From NCBI GenBank assembly GCA_902623255.1, contig CACNSY010000008.1:1-64000 (forward strand): a stretch of 64,000 nt of DNA, read 5' to 3'. Made by a program: the position numbers and the translations under genes. This DNA comes from an uncultured Alphaproteobacteria bacterium. GTDB lineage: Bacteria > Pseudomonadota > Alphaproteobacteria > HIMB59 > GCA-002718135. The notes beneath the pieces are model-generated. The model did no database searches, had not been told where the DNA came from, and saw only the letters and a list, made by a program, of their open reading frames with translations. Below are positions 29,461 through 39,377 of this stretch, one piece after another; positions within the stretch are counted from its first letter, which is position 1; every line of letters begins with the position of its first letter.

Positions 29461-30024
29461 TTATCTCTCTAATACTTCATATCCAAACTGATCTGCTGTT
29501 TCAAGAAGGATCTCCCAAATTGATAAGGCAAAACCTCTTGGTATATATAAACAGTAATTATTAGAGGATATTTTAAATAACTTAACACTGACATGATGAA
29601 TGGCTGTGCTAGCAGAAGATAAATCTGGAAAATTCCTAGGTCTTAAATCAATTGGAAGATGTCTATTTAAAAATAATGATGAATTATCTCCTGATATTTC
29701 AATACCTGTGAAAGCATGAGACATGTCTAAAATTGTTGCGATTTGCTCACTTATTTCAATTTCTTTATTAAATAGCCACCATTTCAAAGGTTCCATTCTC
29801 CATAATGATTTATTTTCAAATATTATCCCTTTATTAAAACTAGGAATATTTTTAATTTTTAGTTCTTTTGATAGTAAATTATTCATTTCATCAATTTTGT
29901 CAGGCCAACAGGCAATTTGCAAAATTTCTAAACTTTTTAATTCTTTAAATGTTAGAGATTGTTTGTCGCTTGATGAATATTTTCCAACCTTATAAATTGT
30001 TTCTAGTGCAGAATGTCTATGCAT
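29461..30024 (-). CDS. soxG: Sarcosine oxidase gamma subunit (SoxG)
   Basis: Position after soxA; SSASTAIHHVSVKLFKIS...YIPRGFALSIWEILLETADQFGYEV. Likely start MHRHSALE at 30024. Confidence 0.82.
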   Translation of the reverse strand: MHRHSALETIYKVGKYSSSDKQSLTFKELKSLEILQIACWPDKIDEMNNLLSKELKIKNIPSFNKGIIFENKSLWRMEPLKWWLFNKEIEISEQIATILDMSHAFTGIEISGDNSSLFLNRHLPIDLRPRNFPDLSSASTAIHHVSVKLFKISSNNYCLYIPRGFALSIWEILLETADQFGYEVLER

Positions 30025-32974
30025 ACATTCGTTCTCCTTTAGGATCAATCATATGTGGTGAAACAACTTTTAAATTCATTTGTTTATTTCTTACAGGATC
30101 TGCCCCAACTAAATTGGTATCTTTCCATTTATCTAAACCACCTTTGACAAAACCTAATCCAATCCAATGTCCAAGTTCAGGAGAATAAGTAACTGAGGTA
30201 ATTCTTCCGATACCCTGTCCTTTAATATTATTTTTTTCACAGACAATAGTTCCAGCATTAAAAGTTTCTTTTAAGTTTGTTGGAAAGAAACCTACTAGAA
30301 TTTCTCGATCATTATTTTTTAATACTCCTCGTTTTCTCATTGCGCTTCCAATATATGATTTTTTTGTAGAAGCCATTTTGCTTAAACCTGCATCATCAAT
30401 TGTTACCCTTCCATCAAGCTCAGCGGCTGTTACATGACCTTTTTCAACTCTAAGTGCACCTAAAGCTTCTAATCCATATAAACATCCATCATATTTTTTT
30501 GCATTTTCCCAAATTAGGTCCATCATTGTATTAGCAAAATCTGATTTGACATAAACTTCAAAAGCTAATTCACCTGAAAAACTAATTCTTGCAATTCTAC
30601 AAGGAATATTACCTTTAAGAAATGTTGAAGTAACACCCATAAAAGGTAAGTTATTATTAGTTACAACCAAAGAATCATCGACACAATTATTGAGAACTTC
30701 TCTAGATTTAGGTCCTGCAACTGATACGCCTGCCCATTGTTCAGAAACACTAGTCACATTAACATTAAGATCTGTCCATCTAGTTTGAAGTAATTCTTCT
30801 AACCATGACATCACTTTTGCAGCTTCACCTGTAGACGTCGTCATAAAATATTCATTTTCTGCTAATCTCCAAGATGTACCATCATCCATTACAATACCGT
30901 CATCACGCAACATGATACCGTATCTAGCTTTTCCAACTTGTAGTTTTGAAAAACTATTCGAATAAATTCTATTTAAAAATTCAGTAGAGTCTGGTCCTTG
31001 AATAGCAATTTTGCCTAATGATGTTATATCACAAATTCCAACTGTTTTTCTTACTGTTGATGCTTCTCTTATATAAGAGTCACTTAAAGTTTCATTTTCT
31101 TTGGGATAATACCAAGGTCTTTGATACAATCCAACTTCAATCATTTTTGCACCATGATCAATATTCCATTGATGCATTGGTGTTACTCTTAACGGCCTAA
31201 AATGTTTTCCAACATTTCTTCCGCTTAAGGCACCTATAGATACAGGAGTATAAGGAGGCCTGAAAACAGTAGTCCCAACTTCTGGAATTTCTTTATTTAA
31301 AAGTTCAGCCATTAAAGATAATCCAATGATATTTCCCATTTTTCCTTGATCGTTTGCCATACCTAAAGTTGTGTATCTTTTAAGATGCTCTACCGAAATG
31401 AAACCTTCACGATGCGCGAGTCTTACGTCATCTGTCGTTACATCATGTTGATAATCTACAAAACTTTTTGATCTAGATTTTTTATATTTTACTTCATACA
31501 GTGGTTGTATGGGATTTTTCCATCCACCAGGTTTTGGGAAAAAATAATTTGTTTTAGAAATACCTAAACGGTTCAACGCATCAGTAGTTCCTGCTATCCC
31601 AGAAGCAATACAATCATTTTTATTCCATAAACCTCTAGAAGAACCTACCATTGTAATATTTTCTTTTTTGTCACTTGGTAAAAAACAAGCATTGTTATAA
31701 TCCCATTTAGGCTTTACGCCTCTGTGAGATAACAAATGTACAGCAGGTGACCAGCCACCTGATAATAGAACCTGATCACAATCTATAGTTTCAGATTTAT
31801 TAATAGTTTCACTTTTTGATATATCTAAACTATGAATTTTTTTTGAACCATTAATATTATAAGGTACATACCCTTTTCTAATTTCAAAACTTTTATTTGT
31901 CTCAATTTCAAAATTAGTTCGTGAATCAAGAACAGTTACATTGGCCCCAGCTTCTGATAATTGATTTGCTGTTTCATAAACAGAATCATTATTTGTAGCT
32001 ATCACAATTCTTTTTCCGGTGAGTACACCATATCTATTCAAATAATGCTTTGATGCATTTACAGTCATTACACCAGGAATATCATTATTATTAAATGCAA
32101 TGTGTCTTTCAATTGCTCCAGCACCAACAATTATATGCTTTGCTCTAATGGTCCAAAATCTTTGGCGTGGAATGTTTACATTTGGTGCTGATATATGGTC
32201 TGTTACTCTCTCTAATAAACCAACAACGCAATTATCATATAATCCGAATGCAGTAGTTCTAGTCATTATTTTTATGCCTAGATTTTCAAGTTGATTTTTA
32301 ATTTGTGAGTTATCAAAATCATTTTCTGCAAGTTGATTTCCTCCAATAAGACTATCTTGCTCAACTAAAATAACATCTAATTTTTTTTCTGCTGCCTCTA
32401 TTGCTGCTGCAACACCAGCAGGTCCTGATCCTACAACAATTAAATCACAAAAATCATGAGCATGCTCATAAGTATCTGGATCAGGTAAACCAGAAGCACT
32501 TCCCATTCCCGCAGCTTTTCTAATAAACTTTTCAAAAAACATCCATATGGCTGTTCCTTTACCCCATTCAAGTGGAGGTATTCCCATGAAAGTTTTATAA
32601 TAAAAACCAGCTGCAAAAAATCTACCTAAGTAATTATTTATTCCCGCTAGATCAAAATTTACGTTTGGAAATGCATTTTGACCACTTGCTTCCAAACCAT
32701 TATATAATTCTTGTGTTGTTGCTCTTACATTCGGATCTCTTCTATCTTTTGAACCAATTGTAACTAAGGCGCCGGATTCCTCGACTCCACTAGAAAATAT
32801 TCCTCTTGGTCTATGATATTTAAAACTTCTTCCAACTATACCGATATTATTTGCTAGTAATGCCGATGCTAGTGTATCTCCTTCAAAGCCTTTGTAATTT
32901 TTTTTATCCCAACTAAAGGATAAAATTTTATCTCTATTAATTTTTCCATAGTTATCTATTCTTCTTGTCTTCAT
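30017..32974 (-). CDS. soxA: Sarcosine oxidase alpha subunit (SoxA)
   Basis: 985 aa; FKYHRPRGIFSSGVEE, DLIVVGSGPAGVAAAIEA, C-terminal aminomethyltransferase-like domain. Confidence 0.93.
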   Translation of the reverse strand: MKTRRIDNYGKINRDKILSFSWDKKNYKGFEGDTLASALLANNIGIVGRSFKYHRPRGIFSSGVEESGALVTIGSKDRRDPNVRATTQELYNGLEASGQNAFPNVNFDLAGINNYLGRFFAAGFYYKTFMGIPPLEWGKGTAIWMFFEKFIRKAAGMGSASGLPDPDTYEHAHDFCDLIVVGSGPAGVAAAIEAAEKKLDVILVEQDSLIGGNQLAENDFDNSQIKNQLENLGIKIMTRTTAFGLYDNCVVGLLERVTDHISAPNVNIPRQRFWTIRAKHIIVGAGAIERHIAFNNNDIPGVMTVNASKHYLNRYGVLTGKRIVIATNNDSVYETANQLSEAGANVTVLDSRTNFEIETNKSFEIRKGYVPYNINGSKKIHSLDISKSETINKSETIDCDQVLLSGGWSPAVHLLSHRGVKPKWDYNNACFLPSDKKENITMVGSSRGLWNKNDCIASGIAGTTDALNRLGISKTNYFFPKPGGWKNPIQPLYEVKYKKSRSKSFVDYQHDVTTDDVRLAHREGFISVEHLKRYTTLGMANDQGKMGNIIGLSLMAELLNKEIPEVGTTVFRPPYTPVSIGALSGRNVGKHFRPLRVTPMHQWNIDHGAKMIEVGLYQRPWYYPKENETLSDSYIREASTVRKTVGICDITSLGKIAIQGPDSTEFLNRIYSNSFSKLQVGKARYGIMLRDDGIVMDDGTSWRLAENEYFMTTSTGEAAKVMSWLEELLQTRWTDLNVNVTSVSEQWAGVSVAGPKSREVLNNCVDDSLVVTNNNLPFMGVTSTFLKGNIPCRIARISFSGELAFEVYVKSDFANTMMDLIWENAKKYDGCLYGLEALGALRVEKGHVTAAELDGRVTIDDAGLSKMASTKKSYIGSAMRKRGVLKNNDREILVGFFPTNLKETFNAGTIVCEKNNIKGQGIGRITSVTYSPELGHWIGLGFVKGGLDKWKDTNLVGADPVRNKQMNLKVVSPHMIDPKGERMYA

Positions 32975-33255
32975 TTATTATTTTCTACAACCTTCTGTAA
33001 ATCCGGATGGCATGGTTTGACACTTTTTATTTCATGAGTGACAGTAGAACGTTCAACTACCAACCACATTCTACATCCATTAGAATGATGCCATGTTTCA
33101 AATTGAAAACCTTTTATATTTTTTCTGAAAAATATAGCTTCAGTCCATTCTTTCTCTGATGCATCTAACGAAGGATAATTGATTGTTGCATCTCCTCCAT
33201 AACTAAATTCACTATGATCTCTTTCACCACAATAAGGACAATTGATTCTAATCAT
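32971..33255 (-). CDS. soxD: Sarcosine oxidase delta subunit (SoxD)
   Basis: IRINCPYCGERDHSEFSYGGDA; NGCRMWLVVERSTVTHEI. Confidence 0.93.
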   Translation of the reverse strand: MIRINCPYCGERDHSEFSYGGDATINYPSLDASEKEWTEAIFFRKNIKGFQFETWHHSNGCRMWLVVERSTVTHEIKSVKPCHPDLQKVVENNK

Positions 33256-34521
33256 TTAACCGTGCAATTTTGGATCAGGTCCTGCGCCACGTTCATCAAT
33301 ATTGATACCTTTTTCAAATCTTTCTAAATTATGATTTTGTACGTAGTTATGCGGGTTTTCATTTGCAATTAAGTCGGCAAAATACCAACCTGATGCAGGA
33401 CTAGCTTTGAAACCACCATAGTTCCAACCAGCATTTAAATAGAGATTAGATATTGGCGTTTTACAAATAAAAAATGATCCGTCCATTGTCATGTCCATAA
33501 CACCTGCCCAATGACGAAGTAATCTTATTCTTCCAAGTGAAGGAAATATTGCCATGGCCGCTTCGGCAACATCTTGAACCATAGGAAGATTTCCTCTTTG
33601 AGCATATGATTTATACCAGTCAAGATCACCACCAAACACCATGCTTCCTTTATCTGACTGCGATATATAGAAATGCGCACCACCTACGCCATAAACAACA
33701 ACCTGGTCTAGAAGTGGTTTAACAGCCTCAGATACAAATGCTTGTAGTTTATGGGATTCAATTGGCAGGTTACCTAATTCTGCCATTTGCCATAATACTG
33801 AAGTATTGCCTGCAACAGCAAATCCTATTTTCTTTCCTTTTATAATTCCTCTTGAAGTTTGAATACTTTCAATATTTCCATTCTTTCTTGTAAAACCTGT
33901 AACTTCACAATTTTGAAGAATGTCTACACCTAATGTATCTGCAGCCCTTGCATAACCCCATGCAACTGCATCGTGTCTTGCATTACCTGCTCTTTTTTGA
34001 ACTGCAGCTCCAAGTATTGGAAATCTAGAATTATGATAATTTAAATGTGGAATTTTTTTCTTTAAAGTTTTTAAATCCCAAAGTTCTGCATCAGTTCCAT
34101 GGAGTCGCATAATATTATAAATCCGTGAAACTGAATCTTTAGCACCAGGGCTATGAAATAACGAGACATGAGCTCGTTGGCTAAACATTACATTATAATT
34201 TAATTCATGACTTAAATTTTCCCATAACTTTAAAGAATGTTCATAAAATTCGTGATTGCCTGGCATCATATAATTTGATCTTACAATAGTTGTATTACGT
34301 CCAGCGTTTCCTCCACCAATCCAGCCTTTTTCTAAGACAGCTACATTTTTTATATTATGATTCTTTGCTAAATAATATGCCGTGGCAAGACCGTGTAGAC
34401 CTCCCCCAATTATTACAACATCATAACTATTTTTTGGTTCTGGATCACGCCATTGTCTAGTCCAATAAGACTGACCATTTAAACCGTTTTTAATTACATT
34501 CCAGGCATTAAATTTTGTCAT
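33256..34521 (-). CDS. soxB: Sarcosine oxidase beta subunit (SoxB)
   Basis: YDVVIIGGGLHGLATAYYLAKNHNIKNVAVLEKGWIGGGNAGRNTTIVRSNY. Confidence 0.93.
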   Translation of the reverse strand: MTKFNAWNVIKNGLNGQSYWTRQWRDPEPKNSYDVVIIGGGLHGLATAYYLAKNHNIKNVAVLEKGWIGGGNAGRNTTIVRSNYMMPGNHEFYEHSLKLWENLSHELNYNVMFSQRAHVSLFHSPGAKDSVSRIYNIMRLHGTDAELWDLKTLKKKIPHLNYHNSRFPILGAAVQKRAGNARHDAVAWGYARAADTLGVDILQNCEVTGFTRKNGNIESIQTSRGIIKGKKIGFAVAGNTSVLWQMAELGNLPIESHKLQAFVSEAVKPLLDQVVVYGVGGAHFYISQSDKGSMVFGGDLDWYKSYAQRGNLPMVQDVAEAAMAIFPSLGRIRLLRHWAGVMDMTMDGSFFICKTPISNLYLNAGWNYGGFKASPASGWYFADLIANENPHNYVQNHNLERFEKGINIDERGAGPDPKLHG

Positions 34522-34597
34522 TTGTTTTATTAATTATTAGAATAGTTGATGAAAGTAAAATGAATTAACTTGCCATGCTAGTGTTATTTAATCACAG

Positions 34598-35623
34598 TTA
34601 ACTTGATGAATCTGGCCATGTGTCATTTAATCTATAACCTTCTGGAAAAGGATCATCCTTATCGATATATAAAATTTGTTTTCCAGTAATAAATGCACTA
34701 CCTGTTATTTTTGGAATAATACAATTTTTGTTATTAATTGTAATTTCCTTTTCAATACTTGCTTTAAATGTAGATCCTATAATAGACTTTGATATAAATT
34801 CTTCATTTATTTGTATTTCATTTTTTTCTCTCATTACTGCTAATCTTGCTGAAGTGCCTGTACCACAAGGTGAGCGATCAAGTTTTCCAGGTCGTATAAC
34901 AACTGTATTTAATCCTGTAAGTAATGATTGATTATTTTTTTTTAAAGGTTCAATAAATTGGCAAAAGGAAAGATAATCTAATCCTTTAATAGTAGGATGT
35001 TCAAATCCTATAGATGCGTTTGCTTCTTTCAATAATTCTTTGGCAACATTTACAAATTTATTTGCATTCTTTGGTTCAATTTTAAGATTAAAATCACTAG
35101 CATTACAAATTAAAAAACTGTCACCTCCAAAAGCGGTACTTACTTTAATTGTGCCATAATTTTTAGTCTTTAAATCTACATCTATTTTATCTGCAAAGCA
35201 GGCAAGATTAGTTAAAGTGACACTTTTAACTTTCTTATTTTCACAATCAGCAACAACTTTTATTAAACCACCGGGAGCTTCAAGTGTAAGCATGCTTTTA
35301 GGATATTTCATTTGAACAATATTTTTTTCTAATAAGACTGTTGTTACACAAATTGCATTTGATCCGCTCATGGGAGGATTATCTTCTGGTTCCATAATTA
35401 CAAATCCAGCATCTGCATTTTTATTTGAAGGTTCTAAAATAATATTACAATGTTTAAAGACCCCTCCTCGAGGTTCATTTAAAAAAAAATTTCTCCATTT
35501 TTTATCTAAAAAAAGTTTTTTAGAAGCTTCCTCAGGTGAATTAAACTTCAAACCTTTAATTCCAATTACGACATCCCCAATTTCACCACAGCAATGTGTG
35601 TTAAATACTGTGATTTCATCCAT
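34598..35623 (-). CDS. Proline racemase/hydroxyproline epimerase-dehydratase family (Ser/Cys active-site type)
   Basis: Motif 1 MSGSNAICVTT (Ser in place of Cys), motif 2 DRSPCGTGTSAR (Cys retained). Confidence 0.82.
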   Translation of the reverse strand: MDEITVFNTHCCGEIGDVVIGIKGLKFNSPEEASKKLFLDKKWRNFFLNEPRGGVFKHCNIILEPSNKNADAGFVIMEPEDNPPMSGSNAICVTTVLLEKNIVQMKYPKSMLTLEAPGGLIKVVADCENKKVKSVTLTNLACFADKIDVDLKTKNYGTIKVSTAFGGDSFLICNASDFNLKIEPKNANKFVNVAKELLKEANASIGFEHPTIKGLDYLSFCQFIEPLKKNNQSLLTGLNTVVIRPGKLDRSPCGTGTSARLAVMREKNEIQINEEFISKSIIGSTFKASIEKEITINNKNCIIPKITGSAFITGKQILYIDKDDPFPEGYRLNDTWPDSSS

Positions 35624-36773
35624 GTGGAATTATTAGATCATCAATATTTTTAGAATGATGTGTAATTTGTTCGTATCCATCTTTTGTTATAATAAAGCTA
35701 TCACCAACTTGTGATCTAAAATTATTTGCACTTGCCCCGCCATCAACAGCAAATACCATTCCAGGCTCAAGAACTGTTTTGTTCCCAACTACTAATTGTG
35801 GTTCCTCTAAAAAGCTAAAGCCTGTACCTCTTCCACATCGAAATGTAGGATAAGGGTATCCCTCAGACTGTATAGTATCTGCATAAGCAGCATGAACTTC
35901 TTCAGCTGTTACTCCAGGACCAAGAATTTCAAGAGCAGCTTTTTGAGATTTAACTGCAGTCTCAAAAGCTTTTATTTGTTCATCTGATTGAATTTCTTCT
36001 ACCCAAAATATTCTGTCAAAACCTAATTTAAACCTATGAAAATTTGTAGAACCACAATAACATACAAATACGGGATCACCTTTTTGTATAATTTTGGTCG
36101 AAGCGCGATGGTGAGTTTTAGGTAAATCATGACCCGATGTCATAACAGGCAAAAAATGAATATTTGGAGACATATTGATATTATCAGGATAAAATTCTTT
36201 TAAAAGATCTGCTGCTTTTCTTGTTCCAGCTTGTGATTGTGCAAGTGCAACCTCATACTCAGGAACATTATGGCCAATTGTTTTTTTTGCTGCCTCCATC
36301 ATAGCCATACCAACTTCGCCGGCATGCCGAGCTATATTCAATTCATGATTAGATTTAATCATTCTTATATTATCTATTAATTTGGTTAAATCCCCAGGAT
36401 GATCTTGAAGTAATTCGTCTAAATAACTTTTAACCATTGGATTGATTTTAAATTTTTCAATAAAAATATTTTTATGCTGATTAATAATTTGAGGTAATAA
36501 TTCTCTCCATTCATTTCCAATACCATCATTCCATGTTTCGACTGTATCCACAGGGCAATCATCTGGTACTAATAAAACATCAAGAAGAGGTGTAATTAAG
36601 TAAGTTTTATGATCATTTGAAACAACTAAAAGTGTTGGTCGAAAAAAATCCATATGAAGGAAGTCATGATATCCTGTAAAATAATAAATAGAGTCATCAT
36701 CTGTTATAATTGAGAGATCAATATTATTCTCAGACATTTTTTTCTTAAGTTTATTTAAATTTTCAGAAAACAT
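35616..36773 (-). CDS. M24-fold (creatinase/prolidase-like) protein lacking canonical metal ligands
   Basis: N-terminal creatinase-like domain and pita-bread domain; equivalent metal-ligand positions read VCYCG, KLGFDRIF, CGRGTGFS, AVDGGA, RSQVGDS. Confidence 0.78.
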   Translation of the reverse strand: MFSENLNKLKKKMSENNIDLSIITDDDSIYYFTGYHDFLHMDFFRPTLLVVSNDHKTYLITPLLDVLLVPDDCPVDTVETWNDGIGNEWRELLPQIINQHKNIFIEKFKINPMVKSYLDELLQDHPGDLTKLIDNIRMIKSNHELNIARHAGEVGMAMMEAAKKTIGHNVPEYEVALAQSQAGTRKAADLLKEFYPDNINMSPNIHFLPVMTSGHDLPKTHHRASTKIIQKGDPVFVCYCGSTNFHRFKLGFDRIFWVEEIQSDEQIKAFETAVKSQKAALEILGPGVTAEEVHAAYADTIQSEGYPYPTFRCGRGTGFSFLEEPQLVVGNKTVLEPGMVFAVDGGASANNFRSQVGDSFIITKDGYEQITHHSKNIDDLIIPHG

Positions 36774-37928
36774 TTATTTTAATTGTTGTTCTACTAATTC
36801 AGTCCAATATGAAGAACCTACGACTAATAATTCGTCATTAAAATCATAATTATCAGCATGTAAAGGTCTGGAATGCTGCTCTGATGTACCGTTACCCATT
36901 AAAACAAAGCAGCCAGGTTTTTCATTTGCCATTACTGAAAAATCTTCTGAGAATAAACGTGGTTCAATATCACCATTACATTTATCGTTTCCAAGCAATG
37001 AAACTGCAGCTTTTGTTGCAGACTCAGTTTGGTTTTTTGAATTAAAAGTTATAGGACAGGTTGTTTCATATTTAACACTACCATTAACACCATGTGCATT
37101 GCAAATGCCCTCAACAATTTGTAACATTTTTGATGCAATTTTTTCATTTGTTTCTTTTGATAAAGCTCTTGCATCACCAGTCATTTTTACCATACCCGGC
37201 AGAACGTTTTTTTTACCATCGGTTATAAATTCAGTAATAGAAACTATACCATTATCTGCTGGATTTAATTTCCTAGAGACTATCGATTGAAGTGCTACTG
37301 CTATTTGAGAACCGACAGTTATTGCATCAACGCCCATATGAGGTAATGCAGCATGCCCACCTTTAGCTTTTATTTCAATTTCAAATAAATTTTCACTTGC
37401 TGTGATTGCTCCTTTTCTAGTGCCAAATGTTCCAATTTCCATGTTAGGAATATTGTGCATAGCGTAAACTTCATCAATTTTAAATTTATCAAACAAGCCC
37501 TCATCTATCATTGTTCTTGCACCAAAAGTATTTTCTTCATCAGGTTGAAAAATAAAATATACTGTGCCGTTAAAGTTACCTTTTTCTGATAAATATTTTG
37601 CTGCTCCTAATAACATAGTAGTGTGACCGTCATGTCCACATGCATGCATTCTATTATCAAACTTAGACTTATAACTAAACTCATTAGTTTCGTGTATAGG
37701 GAGAGCATCCATATCTGCTCTTATACCAATTGATTTCGAACTATTTCCTTTTTTTAAAATTCCAACTACTCCAGTCCTGGCAATACCAGAATGCACTTCT
37801 ATTCCAAAATCTTTTAAAAGAGTTGAAACTTTTGCTGAAGCATATTCTTCTTCAAAACTAATTTGTGGGTGCATATGTAGATCATGACGCCATTCTACTA
37901 ATTGGTTATGTAATGACTGTGTTTTCAT
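36774..37928 (-). CDS. M20 family amidohydrolase (hippurate hydrolase-like)
   Basis: RADMDALPI, HACGHDGHTTMLLGAAKYL, DEENTFGARTMIDEGLF. Confidence 0.88.
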   Translation of the reverse strand: MKTQSLHNQLVEWRHDLHMHPQISFEEEYASAKVSTLLKDFGIEVHSGIARTGVVGILKKGNSSKSIGIRADMDALPIHETNEFSYKSKFDNRMHACGHDGHTTMLLGAAKYLSEKGNFNGTVYFIFQPDEENTFGARTMIDEGLFDKFKIDEVYAMHNIPNMEIGTFGTRKGAITASENLFEIEIKAKGGHAALPHMGVDAITVGSQIAVALQSIVSRKLNPADNGIVSITEFITDGKKNVLPGMVKMTGDARALSKETNEKIASKMLQIVEGICNAHGVNGSVKYETTCPITFNSKNQTESATKAAVSLLGNDKCNGDIEPRLFSEDFSVMANEKPGCFVLMGNGTSEQHSRPLHADNYDFNDELLVVGSSYWTELVEQQLK

Positions 37929-37931
37929 AAC

Positions 37932-39374
37932 CTACATACTATTAAATTCTTTAATTTTATTGTCTAGAGAAAGCATATAATCATAATGTGAATTCCAAAA
38001 TTTTTGATCTTTTCTTTTTTCAAATTCTTCAAGACTAACACCTTGTTGCTCTACCCAAGTAAAGTATCCTAAATTAAATATTCTTTTCTTATCCATGTGA
38101 GAGAGTTCAAGCATATTATCAGTGGATATTCCTGATAAGTATTGTCCAAATAATTCAGCACAAACTATTTCATCATAATTATTATTAAAATCAGCAATGG
38201 TCTTGTTTAACTCTGACATATATAAATCTGCACCATCAGTAGCAACCGTTATAATTGCGTCATCACTATTTAAATCCATATATTTAGCTAGTTTTATTGA
38301 TGCCAATATATTTGCTATTGCTGAGAAACCAAATTCAGGAAGTCGAGAAACAAAACCAGGGTCAAAATTTTTTTTCTTAATCAAAAAATTTTTTCCTATT
38401 TCAGTATTAAAAATCATATTTAAATTATTGGTAGCTTGATCAGAAACATCGACAACAAAATCTGTATTCATTACATTATGAATAAGAGGAACATGTTTGT
38501 CACCAATTCCTTGTATATTATGTTCACCATAACCTCCGTGAAGTAATGTTGGACACTCCAAAGCTTCAACAACTGCAATCTTCGTCTGTAATTTATCTTT
38601 CAGATAATCTCCTGCTGCTAGAGTACCGCTTGATCCTGAAGCACTTACGTAAAACCTAGGCGTTAAATTACTGCTACCTTTAACTCTAAGAAATGATTTT
38701 TCAAAAGATGGGCCAGTTACAGAACGATGAATACCGTAATTATAATACTCATCAAATTGATTTATTATATCATTTTGACTATCTTTTTTTAATTCATTAC
38801 AAGCATCGTAGATTTCTTTAACATTACTTTCTGTGCCTTTTGTCTTTATGATATTTTTTTTATCTTCAACCCAATTATTCAACCATTCAAATCTCTCATT
38901 ACTCATTCCTTCAGGAAGTATTGCAATACTATTAAGACCCATTATCCGAGATATTGCCACTCCACCCCTACAATAATTTCCAGTAGAAGGCCAAACTGCT
39001 TTATGTTTTTCATAATCAAAAGTGCCATTTAATATTCTTGGAAGCAAACAACCATAAGCTGCCAAAACTTTATGAGCTGTTATTAAGGGAAAATATCGTC
39101 CCATATTTACAATTATCTTTGCCTTAACACCTGTGAATTCTGTTGGTAGCACAATATATTCAGGCTCATTTCCAAAACCTGATTGATCTCTTTTATTAAA
39201 CCAATGAACTCGAAAAAGGTTAAGAGGATTGATATCATTATTATTAATTTTTTTTAGAGAATTTTTAATATCGTCATTAATAATTTGAGGATCTTGAAGT
39301 TCACTTATACTAGGTAAGACGACTCCTTTTGATTTGAAATAGTCAGACGTTTTTTTTACTATTGCTTGACTCAT
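37932..39374 (-). CDS. PLP-dependent fold-type II enzyme of unresolved substrate
   Basis: AHKVLAAYG candidate Lys, PSTGNYCRGGVA asparagine loop-like, SASGSSGTLAAGDYL. Confidence 0.65.
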   Translation of the reverse strand: MSQAIVKKTSDYFKSKGVVLPSISELQDPQIINDDIKNSLKKINNNDINPLNLFRVHWFNKRDQSGFGNEPEYIVLPTEFTGVKAKIIVNMGRYFPLITAHKVLAAYGCLLPRILNGTFDYEKHKAVWPSTGNYCRGGVAISRIMGLNSIAILPEGMSNERFEWLNNWVEDKKNIIKTKGTESNVKEIYDACNELKKDSQNDIINQFDEYYNYGIHRSVTGPSFEKSFLRVKGSSNLTPRFYVSASGSSGTLAAGDYLKDKLQTKIAVVEALECPTLLHGGYGEHNIQGIGDKHVPLIHNVMNTDFVVDVSDQATNNLNMIFNTEIGKNFLIKKKNFDPGFVSRLPEFGFSAIANILASIKLAKYMDLNSDDAIITVATDGADLYMSELNKTIADFNNNYDEIVCAELFGQYLSGISTDNMLELSHMDKKRIFNLGYFTWVEQQGVSLEEFEKRKDQKFWNSHYDYMLSLDNKIKEFNSM

Positions 39375-39377
39375 AAA

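Noticed and set aside
34565-34606. Direct repeat ttaacttg in the soxB upstream region
   Set aside because: Only 8 nt and AT-rich; could easily be chance.
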